Positions 1 through 8,963 of a stretch of 50,332 bases of DNA are shown piece by piece. Location of the stretch: NCBI GenBank assembly GCA_945913255.1, contig CAMEDC010000022.1:1-50332 (forward strand). Direction: 5' to 3'. The first letter of the stretch is position 1. Every line of letters starts with the position of its first letter. The notes beneath the pieces are model-generated. The model saw nothing but the letters and a program-made list of their open reading frames with translations. It was not told the DNA's origin and made no database searches. This DNA comes from an uncultured Lachnospiraceae bacterium (GTDB lineage: Bacteria; Bacillota; Clostridia; Lachnospirales; Lachnospiraceae). Made by a program: the position numbers and the translations under genes.

Positions 1-1480
1 AACGCGACGCATAAGTGGACAACCTTTTCAGTTGCCAACGTGTCGCACCGTTCATCGGGTCAATGACGATAATCTCATCATCCCCGGATAAGAATACGCT
101 TCCCATTTCCATCTTACAGAAAAAGGATTTACCGGAACCGGGAACACCGAATACAAATCCGTTACCATTGATGAGTCTCTTACGGTTTCCCACATTGATG
201 TTCTTACTTATCTGGTTGATACCATAGTAATTACCACCGCTGTCGTTAAGCTCCTGAACATTAAAAGGCATCAATACTGCAAGAGACTGTGTAAGCATGG
301 TTCTCATTGTTTCAACCTGTCTTACTCCAATCGGCAATGCTGTATTTAATGCCTCTCTCTGTTTCAGGAAATGCGTATCAATGGTACAGCTGTTACGCTT
401 TCCAATGGTTTCGATTGTCTCACAGATACTGTCAAGCTCCTTCTTGCTCTCCGCCATAACAATAATTGTCACGCCCACATAGAATAAGCACTGGTCGTTT
501 TCCCTGACATCATCCATAATCGCCTCAATCTCCCTTTTCTCGGTTCTCTTTGCATAAGAGATTTCTGTGGAAAAGTCATTGTTCTTATTACGGACTCTCT
601 GCTGCTTGATGATATCCGATTCAATACCCAGATACTTTTTCTGTAAGGTCTTTGTTGTCAGATCCTTCGGTACGGGAACCACATCAATGCTTGTAATGGA
701 GTGAACCGGCAGCGAAGTAATTTCATTGATGAAGCGGTCAGATAAACTGCTCGGATACTTCTTGATGAATAAAGCCTTACAGAACTTGCTCTCATCCTCA
801 AAGTGATCCGGGAAGAACTTAATCATTCCGTTGCACAAATCATTCTTGAAATCTGCTCCTACCTTCTTTGCTTCCTTCAGACTAAAGTTGAAACTGTTTT
901 CATCTCCAAGATGGTAATAGTCATAAAGCACCTTGATTCTTTCATCCCCCGAAAGCGGTACAATCTCTGCACCAAGCTCAATAAATGCCTTATGAATGGT
1001 CGCCTCCAAAGTGGCAAACTGTGCCTTTGCCTCTTCAAAGTTCTTTCTCTCAATCGTGATGGTTAAGTATCTCTCCTGTTCAATACCCTGTCTTCCCTCA
1101 CGAATCTTTTCCTCAATAATATCATTGTAAATCTTACGGAAATGGTCATATCCGTCATCACAATAGGCAAGCAGAACCTTCTCTCTGAGGTCAATCATGT
1201 TCTTATTCTTGTTATTCACGGTAATCTTAAAATTACAGTCAAGAGAATTTAAGAACTTGCAGTATCTCTCAAAAATACCAATCTGCTCATCCTCGGTTGC
1301 AGTTGTGTAATTGATGTCCTGAAAACGGTAACACTTGCTGTACCTGTTTCTTGCGACCTCGAAAATACCATTTTCCGCAACTGCCATTATCTCAATGGTT
1401 TCCTGTATGGATTTTGGAGTTTTATACAAAGGCTCGCTGGCTTTCTTAAGCTCCTTAAATCCGTCTGCAAATAAACCCAT
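1..1480 (-). CDS. VirB4/TraE-type conjugation ATPase (3' end off window)
   Basis: This is the ATPase that powers the type IV secretion channel during conjugative transfer, at the cytoplasmic face of the membrane. The visible 493 residues begin MGLFADGFKELKK at an ATG preceded by a GGAAGG-type ribosome-binding site. A long N-terminal domain is followed by the nucleotide-binding domain, where the Walker A motif GVPGSGKS is visible near residue 445, followed by a stretch resembling VIDP. The C-terminal part, including Walker B and later motifs, is beyond the left edge, so the open frame is cut by the window and not by a stop. It is the last visible gene of the transfer operon, about 120 bases after the PrgI gene, which is the usual PrgI-VirB4 order in clostridial elements. 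The identity is clear from the motif, size and context. Confidence 0.9.
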   Translation of the reverse strand, partial: MGLFADGFKELKKASEPLYKTPKSIQETIEIMAVAENGIFEVARNRYSKCYRFQDINYTTATEDEQIGIFERYCKFLNSLDCNFKITVNNKNKNMIDLREKVLLAYCDDGYDHFRKIYNDIIEEKIREGRQGIEQERYLTITIERKNFEEAKAQFATLEATIHKAFIELGAEIVPLSGDERIKVLYDYYHLGDENSFNFSLKEAKKVGADFKNDLCNGMIKFFPDHFEDESKFCKALFIKKYPSSLSDRFINEITSLPVHSITSIDVVPVPKDLTTKTLQKKYLGIESDIIKQQRVRNKNNDFSTEISYAKRTEKREIEAIMDDVRENDQCLFYVGVTIIVMAESKKELDSICETIETIGKRNSCTIDTHFLKQREALNTALPIGVRQVETMRTMLTQSLAVLMPFNVQELNDSGGNYYGINQISKNINVGNRKRLINGNGFVFGVPGSGKSFFCKMEMGSVFLSGDDEIIVIDPMNGATRWQLKRLSTYASR

Positions 1481-1598
1481 ATCTTTTCTACCTTCCTTTC
1501 TGCTTTACGCTTTCCTTATGGATTCACGCACCACACCGGGAACAACCCCGGCTGGTGCCCGGATTGCTCCCCAAAGGAAGTCAATCAATTCTGGTTAC

Positions 1599-2108
1599 TT
1601 ATCTTGTTGCCTTGTAAATAACAAGTCCTGCCACAGCTGCAACCACAGCCGCAATCATTCCAATCAGAATACCTTTTGTTTTTCTCTTCATAGCCTCGAA
1701 ATCCTCCTTATTCTTGGTATTGTCGGTTGCTTCCGGTTTTGCTCCCTTCCCGGCTTTTTTCTTCTTACCTGTGTTACTTTGTTCTGACTCGTAAGCCTTG
1801 ATTGTCTGCTCACTCTCCGTTGACACATAAGTCAAAGCCTTATTATGGAACATAAACTGAAGCTTTTTACCCATATACTCATAAAAGTTCATCCCGTTAT
1901 AGGAATAGAACCCACCAAGGGCAATCGGTGCTACACAGGGAATTGCAACATAGGCTGCCCCCGTAAGACCGATATATTTATAAAGCAGAAGAACCAGCCC
2001 TCCGCCTACTACCACACTTGCCACAGAAAACAGCAGCTGTCTTGCAGTAAGTCCAAGTGCCACGGTTTCCTGATAGCGGTCAATATCCTTATTGATTTCA
2101 ATTACCAA
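1599..2108 (-). CDS. PrgI family conjugation membrane protein
   Basis: A 169-residue protein with two closely spaced hydrophobic segments near residues 25-70, then a charged tail rich in Lys/Glu and a C-terminal hydrophobic segment. The N-terminal pattern of INKDIDRYQE followed by LGLTARQ is typical of PrgI, a VirB3-like inner-membrane component that works with VirB4. The gene lies between DUF4313 and virB4 as expected. I place the start at the TTG at 2108, six bases after a GAGGTG ribosome-binding site and just after the upstream stop; a GTG three codons earlier overlaps that site. The C-terminal hydrophobic segment is longer than I expect for the family. The function is known by family only. 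Confidence 0.82.
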   Translation of the reverse strand: MVIEINKDIDRYQETVALGLTARQLLFSVASVVVGGGLVLLLYKYIGLTGAAYVAIPCVAPIALGGFYSYNGMNFYEYMGKKLQFMFHNKALTYVSTESEQTIKAYESEQSNTGKKKKAGKGAKPEATDNTKNKEDFEAMKRKTKGILIGMIAAVVAAVAGLVIYKATR

Positions 2109-2113
2109 TGTTC

Positions 2114-2512
2114 TCACCTCGCTTTCTCTGTCACTTTTGTTTCCCTGCCTTTTCCAATACCCGCTTCATACACCTGCATCCCGTCCGGGCACAGTTCCCT
2201 CAGTCTGTCCACATTGAACAGATAAAGAGGATATTCACAAAACCCGCTTCGTTTCATAAGTCCCGTAAACTCGCCCAGCTCATTGTCAGCGATAAACTTC
2301 TCAAGCTCCGGCATATTGTTAAGGTCCACATATCCGCAGTAATCAGGGACTTTACCCATGAGATTTACAGTCAAATCCCCGTAAGGCTCCGGATACTCCC
2401 CCTGCTCTACAAGACCTATATACATACACCCATTATTCAGATAAGTATTGATTTCCAGAGAAACCTTTATCTCTCCTCCGTACTGGCTCTGTAAGTTTAA
2501 TGTCTTTTCCAT
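2114..2512 (-). CDS. DUF4313-like conjugative element protein
   Basis: A 132-residue soluble protein with no signal peptide or membrane segment. It resembles the DUF4313 proteins found between the VirB6-like and PrgI genes of clostridial conjugative elements; the acidic, aromatic-rich sequence with the segment CGYVDLNNMPELEKFI is typical. The start is an ATG after an excellent AAGGAGGG site. It lies 12 bases from the VirB6-like gene and its stop codon overlaps the ribosome-binding region of the PrgI gene, so it is probably translated in coupling with its neighbours. No biochemical role is known to me. The family assignment is from memory of the sequence pattern and has moderate certainty. Confidence 0.65.
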   Translation of the reverse strand: MEKTLNLQSQYGGEIKVSLEINTYLNNGCMYIGLVEQGEYPEPYGDLTVNLMGKVPDYCGYVDLNNMPELEKFIADNELGEFTGLMKRSGFCEYPLYLFNVDRLRELCPDGMQVYEAGIGKGRETKVTEKAR

Positions 2513-2524
2513 CTGGCACCCTCC

Positions 2525-3367
2525 TTATAATCCTAATGCTTTGCTTGTCAGTGACTGTGCACCCTTGACACTGCCCACTGTCATGGCAATCGTAAATGTC
2601 ATTTCACACAGGTAAATAAGGGTCTTTGCCCAGTCCGCATAGCTGCCCGTAAAGGACGGAAGCCCTGCACTGATAAAGGCATTGCACACGATAATCGCAA
2701 GTGCCATGGTGACTGCTTCCAACACAACGGATAAAAAGTATTTACAGTAAGTAACTGCTGTATGACTTACCGTTCTGTTTCCACCCATTGTTGAGAATGC
2801 AATCGCACCAAGAGGCACTATGATCAGAATCTTTAAGAACCTGAAATATACCGTGTAGATAACAAAAAAGCCACAAATAATGACAATGATGGACAATAGA
2901 GCAGCCAGAATGAGCATTACCAGACTTTCTCCAAATCCAAGATTCTTAATGACATCCGCCTGGGTGCTGTCGATGCTCAGTGTGACTGTTGTTCCGGCAG
3001 TCATCAGATTTACCAGATTACCTATGGATGTGAAGAATGCCTTCATAATCGTGACATTATTTGCCACAAACCATTCCGCAAGTCCTAACCGGATGAGCAT
3101 ACGAAGAATTGCTTCAAATCGCATTTCCTCTTTCACATCCACACTCTCCGAGCAAAAACCTATGACAAAGAACAATACCACCAGGGAAGAGCCAACCGCT
3201 ACGAAGATCGGCTCTATTCCCTCAATGATTGCCCACGGACCGCCGCCCTTGAAATTCACGGGCGACTGTCCAAGCATTGAAAACACCAGTGATATCTGGT
3301 TATTCCAGAAACCAAATACCATTTCAAGCAAAGCAAGGATTTTGTCTCCAAGTTTAAATATATCCAT
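2525..3367 (-). CDS. VirB6/TrbL-like conjugation channel membrane protein
   Basis: A 280-residue polytopic membrane protein with about five or six hydrophobic segments, at approximately residues 45-70, 130-165, 175-200, 205-235 and 245-270. The topology, size and position directly downstream of the Maff2 gene match the VirB6-like inner-membrane channel protein of clostridial conjugative elements (the CD0411-type protein). It probably forms part of the DNA translocation channel with VirB4, VirD4 and PrgI. The start ATG follows AAGGAG with an 11-base spacing. Only 47 bases separate it from the Maff2 gene, which is consistent with one transcript. The assignment rests on topology and context, because VirB6 proteins diverge strongly. 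Confidence 0.75.
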   Translation of the reverse strand: MDIFKLGDKILALLEMVFGFWNNQISLVFSMLGQSPVNFKGGGPWAIIEGIEPIFVAVGSSLVVLFFVIGFCSESVDVKEEMRFEAILRMLIRLGLAEWFVANNVTIMKAFFTSIGNLVNLMTAGTTVTLSIDSTQADVIKNLGFGESLVMLILAALLSIIVIICGFFVIYTVYFRFLKILIIVPLGAIAFSTMGGNRTVSHTAVTYCKYFLSVVLEAVTMALAIIVCNAFISAGLPSFTGSYADWAKTLIYLCEMTFTIAMTVGSVKGAQSLTSKALGL

Positions 3368-3414
3368 ACTTGTTACATCTCCTTCCTACCGTTTTGGGGT
3401 ACTCCTTCTGCATC

Positions 3415-3738
3415 TTAGAAGCCTAAGAATGTCAACACTGTAGAAATACCTGCCATCATAACACCGGCAACGATACCCTTAAGAGCAGAGTTCATGGTAG
3501 AAGAATCCTGCTGCTGATATGCCTGTGCAAACTCCATTACGTTCTTCGCAAGGATAATGACACCGACCGCACCGATAACTGCAATAACCAGCGTCTTCAG
3601 ATTGTCAAGCGGCTGTGTAACCGCTGAAGTACCGGTTCCTGCCGCAAAGCAGGTTGTGGTCATCTGACTCATCATCATTCCCATACCGCATAAAGCCGGT
3701 ACTAACTTCTTTTTCATTCCTCCAAAAAATCCCTTCAT
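3415..3738 (-). CDS. Maff2 family mobile element protein (VirB2/pilin-like)
   Basis: A 107-residue protein that matches the Maff2 proteins of Gram-positive conjugative elements. It has a basic start (MKGFFGGMKKK), a signal-like hydrophobic stretch ending near CFAAG around residue 35, and two further hydrophobic segments near residues 47-65 and 87-106 separated by a short polar loop. That layout resembles VirB2/TrbC pilins, and I infer a pilin-like or channel role. The start is the ATG at 3738, six bases after a GGAGGT site; upstream in-frame codons have no comparable site. The gene is preceded by an intrinsic terminator at 3829-3859, which separates it from the coupling-protein gene, so it may be transcribed at a different level from upstream genes. 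Confidence 0.8.
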   Translation of the reverse strand: MKGFFGGMKKKLVPALCGMGMMMSQMTTTCFAAGTGTSAVTQPLDNLKTLVIAVIGAVGVIILAKNVMEFAQAYQQQDSSTMNSALKGIVAGVMMAGISTVLTFLGF

Positions 3739-3828
3739 GTTGATACCTCCATTTGTTTTGTTGTTTGTTGTTACTGCTACCTTTTCTGTCTTCATAATCA
3801 AAAATCTCCTTTTCAAGTTTGAGGCAGG

Positions 3829-3859
3829 AAAAAAGCCGCATATCCTTCTGATACACGGC
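3829..3859 (-). terminator. Intrinsic terminator/attenuator upstream of the Maff2 gene
   Basis: On the minus strand a 10-bp stem (GCCGTGTATC with GATATGCGGC, two G-T pairs) around a 5-base loop is followed by six T. It lies about 105 bases after the VirD4 stop and about 90 bases before the Maff2 start. It may end part of the upstream transcript or act as an attenuator within the transfer operon. Confidence 0.75.
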
Positions 3860-3964
3860 TTATTCCTGCGTTATTAGTGTCTCTATGAAAACGGGATAAT
3901 CCCGGTAAGTAAAGTAAGGTCGGGCTTTCTCCGACATGCTGTTTTAATAACCACCTCCCTCTTT

Positions 3965-6130
3965 CTAATGCTCCGAAAGATACTGCTCCCGTATCTTAGC
4001 CATCTCGCCCGGCGATGTCTTCGGATAAAAGAAGGATAGTATCACAGACTTAGGAATTTTGGCATCCATCGCCTTACGAAGCTCCGCTTTCTGCTCCTCG
4101 GAATAATTCCAGTGCATCATACGGTTCGTAATACTGTCCCCCCAGTCCGTATCTTTCTTTTCATCCGGTATCTCATCCACACGCTCCGGCTCCGGCTCTT
4201 CGGAATACTCCAGTTCGTTATCCTGCGTGCTGTTGAGTTTAGCCTTCTCGCTTTCTTCCTCAAGCTCCGAGAAACGCCTGCTCAGTTCCAAATCTCCCAG
4301 CATCATAAATTCATCATAGGTCAAAGAATCTATATAGATATTCTCGCCCTTCTTCTGAAGCTTTTCATAATGCTCCACTGCCCGCTTTGACAGAATTTCA
4401 AAAGGCGGACCAATGAGATTGTTCTTCACATCTATCTGATGCACATAGGGTTCTCCCTTTCCATCCGCAGTCTGGTTAAACATCGGATGTGCAAACGGTA
4501 TATACTTGTTATCCAGAATCGGATCAAACCCACGGATAAAAATAATACATTTCTTGTTATCCAGTTTTCTCACTTCATCCGGTGTAAATATCTCACGACC
4601 AAGAACATCGTAGTTTCTCGACGAGCTTCCCTGTCTGCCCTTTGTCTCTCCGCTTGACTTCTTATCAATCGTGCCTTTGCCCAAAAGCTCCGACACATAC
4701 TTATGGGTACTCTGCTCATTGCCTCCAAGATAGATGAAGGTATCGCAGTTGCCCGGTATCGTCTCCCAGGTATCCTTAAACAGTGCCTTTAGCTGTGCAA
4801 AGTTCTGTATAATGATAATCGAACTGATTTCCCTGCTTCGCATGGTGGAAAGCAGGGAACAGTAGTCATCCGGCAATGCCACATTGGCGAACTCATCAAG
4901 CATAAAAGTGACATGAATCGGGAGTCTTCCTCCACAGTTAAAGTCCGCCTGATAATACAGTTCCTGAAATATCTGCGTGTATAACATACCAATGATAAAG
5001 TTGTAAGACTTATCACTATCCGGTATGACACAGAACAGCGCTGTCTTTGTCTCTCCATCCCCGTTTACACCAATACCGATATCAGCAAGGTTTAGCTCAT
5101 CCTTGGATAAAAGCCTAAGTACCTGCTTATTTTCAAGAAATGCAAGTCTTGAGTTGGCACTGATAATAATGGAACGGACTGTATCGCCTGCACCACGCAT
5201 ACACTTGTTGTACTGTTTTACCGCCGGGTGATTTGCTCCAAGCGGTGAGTTTTCTTCCAGAAACTTCATACGAACATCCAACCTTGAAGGCTTTCCCTGC
5301 TCCGTCACTTCTGCTTCTCCAAGCAGCTTTAACACCGTTTCAAAGTTTCTTCTGCTCGGTTTTTCTTCCAGCCACACATAATAGAAGATTGCCTGTAAAA
5401 ACAAGCCTTCCGCTTTCTCCCAGAACGGGTCGGAAGGGGTTGCCCCCTTTGGTGTCGTATTACTGATAAGGTTGGTAATAAGCTTTACCACATCAGTCTC
5501 TTCACGGATATAGGAAAACGGATTGTAACAGTCTGACTTATCCATCTCCAAAAGATTGATAACCTTTACATTGTAGCCATTGTTCTTTAACATCTGACCA
5601 CAGCTTCTTAGGATTTCTCCCTTTGGGTCGGTACAGATAAAGGAACAGTTATGAGGCATCTGCATCAGATTCGGCTTTACCTCATAAAAAGTCTTTCCTG
5701 CACCGGAACCACCACAGATAAGAATGTTACCGTTTAACTTAAGCCTTCTGAAATCCAGTGACATCTTCACATTCTGACTTAAGATACGGTTAAAGTTTTC
5801 ATCCTTATCCATCAGAATCTTGTTTACCTTCGCCGGTGATTCCAACTTGGCTGTACCAAATTCCCTGCCGGGCATATAATTCCTCTGACTGGTGTAATAC
5901 ATAACAACAGCCATAGCGTAGACAACTACAACTATGGCTATCATTTTCACTGTATTCTCATTAAAATAATTCGCAAACGGAGCTTCACATACAGCACTGA
6001 ACCTGTCAAGAAATTCCATTAGTTCAATGCCTTCCTCCCAAGCTCCCCCAATCAGATATCCTAAGTACCCGGCAAGGACTGCACCAAGTAACAAAAAGAC
6101 CATGGAAGGTTTCTTCTTACTTGTCTGCAT
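3965..6130 (-). CDS. VirD4/TraG-type conjugative coupling protein
   Basis: This membrane-anchored ATPase delivers the relaxase-DNA complex to the secretion channel. The 721-residue protein has N-terminal transmembrane segments near residues 10-30 and 60-80, Walker A GGSGAGKT near residue 140, and a Walker B-type segment FMLDEFANVALPDD near residue 410. The C-terminal 100 residues are acidic and probably contact relaxosome proteins. I choose the ATG at 6130, seven bases after a GAGGT site; a GTG two codons upstream overlaps that site. The gene starts five bases after the PcfB stop. PcfB and VirD4 partners are normally adjacent, as here. An intrinsic terminator follows about 105 bases downstream. 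The identification is firm. Confidence 0.93.
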   Translation of the reverse strand: MQTSKKKPSMVFLLLGAVLAGYLGYLIGGAWEEGIELMEFLDRFSAVCEAPFANYFNENTVKMIAIVVVVYAMAVVMYYTSQRNYMPGREFGTAKLESPAKVNKILMDKDENFNRILSQNVKMSLDFRRLKLNGNILICGGSGAGKTFYEVKPNLMQMPHNCSFICTDPKGEILRSCGQMLKNNGYNVKVINLLEMDKSDCYNPFSYIREETDVVKLITNLISNTTPKGATPSDPFWEKAEGLFLQAIFYYVWLEEKPSRRNFETVLKLLGEAEVTEQGKPSRLDVRMKFLEENSPLGANHPAVKQYNKCMRGAGDTVRSIIISANSRLAFLENKQVLRLLSKDELNLADIGIGVNGDGETKTALFCVIPDSDKSYNFIIGMLYTQIFQELYYQADFNCGGRLPIHVTFMLDEFANVALPDDYCSLLSTMRSREISSIIIIQNFAQLKALFKDTWETIPGNCDTFIYLGGNEQSTHKYVSELLGKGTIDKKSSGETKGRQGSSSRNYDVLGREIFTPDEVRKLDNKKCIIFIRGFDPILDNKYIPFAHPMFNQTADGKGEPYVHQIDVKNNLIGPPFEILSKRAVEHYEKLQKKGENIYIDSLTYDEFMMLGDLELSRRFSELEEESEKAKLNSTQDNELEYSEEPEPERVDEIPDEKKDTDWGDSITNRMMHWNYSEEQKAELRKAMDAKIPKSVILSFFYPKTSPGEMAKIREQYLSEH

Positions 6131-6135
6131 AGGCA

Positions 6136-7266
6136 CTACCTCTTCTTAACGGTTGTGGTGGTTTTCTGTTGCACGGTCTTTGTCCTGGTTGTTTCCTTTG
6201 TCTGCGTCTTTTCATACTTCTCACGCACGGAAGCCTCCACCTTGTCATAATGACTGTACAGCTCCTCGCCACGCTTGGTTTCCACAACCCTGTTTTCCTC
6301 GTCATATAGCTTATAATTCTTGCTGCTGTCAATAAAGGTCAGCATGGTCTTTCCATTGTGAATATCCATGATATTCTCCTTATTGATCCAGACATACCTT
6401 GCATTCTCTCCCCACGTTCCCGGGATTCTGGTTTTAACTGCATGATCATTCTCCTGCACAATCAATGTCTTGCTGATTGTGACATCTGAAAGGTTTGCAT
6501 TCTTGGATGCCGATACTGCCATCATTCTCTCTGCGAGATTCTGATAGCCCTTAATCCGGTTCATAAATGCATCCTTGTCCATGATAACCTTATGCTCCCC
6601 GGCTTCATCCTTTGCCCCCAGAACACCAATCGTTTCCAACTGCTTTAACACGGTTTCTGCCTGCGACTGGTTAATACTGAAATTCTCCTGTACTGCGTCC
6701 ACACTGATACTCTGCTTCTCCATGGCAAACAGCCCGACCTTTTCAATCAGACCGTCCATGGCTGCACTGGCTCTCGCCCCTTCCGCAGTGTGGACTTTCT
6801 CGTTTCCCATTTTCTGACTCTTAAGGAAATCCATCAGCCTGCCAAGCTGTTTTTCATCCCCGTTTTTTAAGTAGTCATCAAATGTTGCAATACGACCAAA
6901 GCTGAGCTTCTGTATCATCATGTTCACTCGTGGCACTGCTTCCGTATGAAAGATAACTTCACTGAGACCATCCTTCTTATTCACATCCGGCAATACGGAA
7001 TATAAAATACCGTACTTCTTTGCCATCTTCTCAACCTTCTTCATATCTTTGGTTTCAAATTGCAGTACCTGAAGGTCGCCGCCCTTCATCAGAAGCTTTC
7101 GCATGGATGTCTTACCAAGCGATTTCTCATAGTCAAGCATTCCCTTCAAAAAATCGATTGCCTTCTGCATGGCACCTAATCCTCCACTGCCCACCTTCAT
7201 CGCAATCTCAATTCCGTCATAGGCTACACGGATAATCTGTACCGCTTCCTGAATCTCTTCTGCCAT
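6136..7266 (-). CDS. PcfB-like (DUF3801) relaxosome/coupling accessory protein
   Basis: A 376-residue soluble protein. Its first 120 residues match the PcfB/DUF3801 pattern: MAEEIQEAVQIIR, then GALGAMQ-like and LMKGGDLQVLQF segments and the KKYGILYSVLPD motif. PcfB helps load the relaxase onto the coupling protein. This copy is much longer than plasmid PcfB proteins (about 150 residues). The extra region from residue 140 to 376 includes a helix-rich section that could be a winged-helix domain (around 185-230) and a basic, Thr/Lys-rich tail. The ribosome-binding site is AAGGAGGG. It lies 12 bases after the preceding gene and directly before virD4. The function of the C-terminal extension is unknown to me. 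Confidence 0.75.
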   Translation of the reverse strand: MAEEIQEAVQIIRVAYDGIEIAMKVGSGGLGAMQKAIDFLKGMLDYEKSLGKTSMRKLLMKGGDLQVLQFETKDMKKVEKMAKKYGILYSVLPDVNKKDGLSEVIFHTEAVPRVNMMIQKLSFGRIATFDDYLKNGDEKQLGRLMDFLKSQKMGNEKVHTAEGARASAAMDGLIEKVGLFAMEKQSISVDAVQENFSINQSQAETVLKQLETIGVLGAKDEAGEHKVIMDKDAFMNRIKGYQNLAERMMAVSASKNANLSDVTISKTLIVQENDHAVKTRIPGTWGENARYVWINKENIMDIHNGKTMLTFIDSSKNYKLYDEENRVVETKRGEELYSHYDKVEASVREKYEKTQTKETTRTKTVQQKTTTTVKKR

Positions 7267-7278
7267 ATACGTCCCTCC

Positions 7279-7764
7279 TTATAAAACCGGTTCCCTGAGA
7301 GTGCATTTCGGAACATACTGTTCGGACTGTTCTTCCTCTTTGGTCTCTTCGTCCTCTTCCTCCTGCCTGCTTCTGCTCTCATTGACCTTTTCCTTGATTT
7401 CCTCTGCATCAGCCCTTCTGACCTGTTCTTCCGTTACATCCACTCCATAAGCGGTAAGCACTTCCGCAAGACGGTTGATTGCCTTTTCCTCTTCAATTCG
7501 GTACATCTCAATGGATACCAGCAGATTCTCAATCTGACTTACCCATACAGGCTTCATGGCAATCATGCTCATATACTGCTCCATTACCTTTTCGGATTCC
7601 TGCTCATTCTCACAGGCAGCCATTTCATCAATCAGCTGATTGGATAAGGACTTGTCTCCGCTTCGGAATGCAAACTGAACAACAAATTCCTTTTCCTTGT
7701 CAGAAAAGCCATGCTTTGTTTTACATAGACTTGTTACTGTCTCATTAATAATCGTTAAACCCAT
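7279..7764 (-). CDS. Hypothetical ICE protein, acidic C-terminal tail
   Basis: A 161-residue protein I do not recognise. It has no membrane segment. Residues 1-110 appear helical, and residues 115-150 form a very charged Glu/Arg/Lys stretch (EEEDEETKEEEQ) likely to be disordered or coiled coil. The ATG follows AGGAGG by five bases. It begins 10 bases after the upstream coiled-coil protein gene and ends 12 bases before pcfB, so the three genes are one translational unit. The position between the relaxase and coupling-protein genes suggests a relaxosome or transfer accessory role, but this is inferred from position only. Confidence 0.8.
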   Translation of the reverse strand: MGLTIINETVTSLCKTKHGFSDKEKEFVVQFAFRSGDKSLSNQLIDEMAACENEQESEKVMEQYMSMIAMKPVWVSQIENLLVSIEMYRIEEEKAINRLAEVLTAYGVDVTEEQVRRADAEEIKEKVNESRSRQEEEDEETKEEEQSEQYVPKCTLREPVL

Positions 7765-7773
7765 CGCTTCCTC

Positions 7774-8940
7774 CTAATAGTCCATACTGTTCTCAAGAAC
7801 CGCAATATCAATGATTTCTTTCATCTTCTCTGCCGAAACATTGTTATTGATAAGTTCTACAAGCTGTGATTCTGTCAGTCCCTTTTCAATGGCACTTCTA
7901 ATCTGCACAAGCTGTGCCGGAACCAGATCGCCACTGGCTAACAGTTTCACAATATCCTGTCGGGACTTTTTCATAAATCCAAGCTTACCAAGCAGCCCGG
8001 TAAACGCACCCGTATTTGCCTTTCTGACAGTTCTTTCAACCTGCACATGCTGAATCACCCTGCCATTTGCATCTACCACAGGCAACTGGTAAAACACAGG
8101 AATCTGATAAGGTCTTTCTGCAACCGGCTTTTCATCAAATACAGTCTGATTGCCTAAAGGCTCCTTACTTTCCTCCGGTTTCTCCGGGGCTTCCTGCTTT
8201 ACTGTCGCACCTGCTGCTTTCTCAAGCAGCTTATCTTCCAAGGTATCAATTCGGTTCTGCATCTTCTCCATCTCCTTCTCTTTTTCATCTATCTGCTCAC
8301 GAAGTCTTGCTATCGTAGCATTCGCTCTGTTTAACTGGTCCTGCTGACCACTCAGCTCTGCTTCCGTATCCTCCAGCTTCTTTACAAGCCCTTTATGAAC
8401 CTCCTCATCCTTCTTGGAATTCTCAAATACCTTGAGTTTTTTATTCAGTTCATCGTAACGCTCCTCTTGAAACTGGATTTTCGCAACCGCCTCCTCAATC
8501 TGCTTTACAAGACCTTTGACATAATCCGGTGACACATCAGCATTTGCCTGAATCTGTTTTACCTTATCAAGCATTGCCTGGAACGATTTACGCATCGCCA
8601 GCGGATTTTCTCCTTTGGCAATTACGGTTTCGATATTCTCAATGGAGATACCCTTCTCCATAAATTCAATCGCAACCTGTATCTGATAACCGCTCATATC
8701 ATATTTAGTAAGCAGTTCAATAAAGGCTTCATCTGCCCCTTTTCTAAGGCACTGGGACAAAAGCTTCATCTGAGGAAATTTGATATCCCTCTTTAAGTAG
8801 AGCTTCGTCTGTTCCATTGTCAGACCATATTCAATATCTGCTTCCACAAGGTCGATTACCTCCTTGCTGTACTTTGCCGCACTTCGCAGATTATCAATAT
8901 AGGTCTTATTCTTAATTGAATCTTCTAAACTTCGTTCCAT
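7774..8940 (-). CDS. Hypothetical coiled-coil protein in mobilization cluster
   Basis: A 388-residue protein without signal peptide or membrane segments. Residues 1-130 are helical and resemble repeated short helix pairs. Residues 150-245 form a long predicted coiled coil (heptad-like runs of Lys/Glu with Leu/Ile, for example KEMEKMQNRIDTLEDKL). A Pro/Glu-rich linker near 250-275 is followed by a C-terminal domain of repeated helix motifs (LLASGDLVPAQLVQIRSAI). I choose the ATG at 8940, five bases after GGAGG; the frame continues upstream to a TTG that overlaps the ribosome-binding site. It follows the relaxase gene by about 20 bases. The function is unknown; a scaffold in the relaxosome is possible. 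Confidence 0.82.
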   Translation of the reverse strand: MERSLEDSIKNKTYIDNLRSAAKYSKEVIDLVEADIEYGLTMEQTKLYLKRDIKFPQMKLLSQCLRKGADEAFIELLTKYDMSGYQIQVAIEFMEKGISIENIETVIAKGENPLAMRKSFQAMLDKVKQIQANADVSPDYVKGLVKQIEEAVAKIQFQEERYDELNKKLKVFENSKKDEEVHKGLVKKLEDTEAELSGQQDQLNRANATIARLREQIDEKEKEMEKMQNRIDTLEDKLLEKAAGATVKQEAPEKPEESKEPLGNQTVFDEKPVAERPYQIPVFYQLPVVDANGRVIQHVQVERTVRKANTGAFTGLLGKLGFMKKSRQDIVKLLASGDLVPAQLVQIRSAIEKGLTESQLVELINNNVSAEKMKEIIDIAVLENSMDY

Positions 8941-8963
8941 AAATACCTCCAAAAAAATACAGC

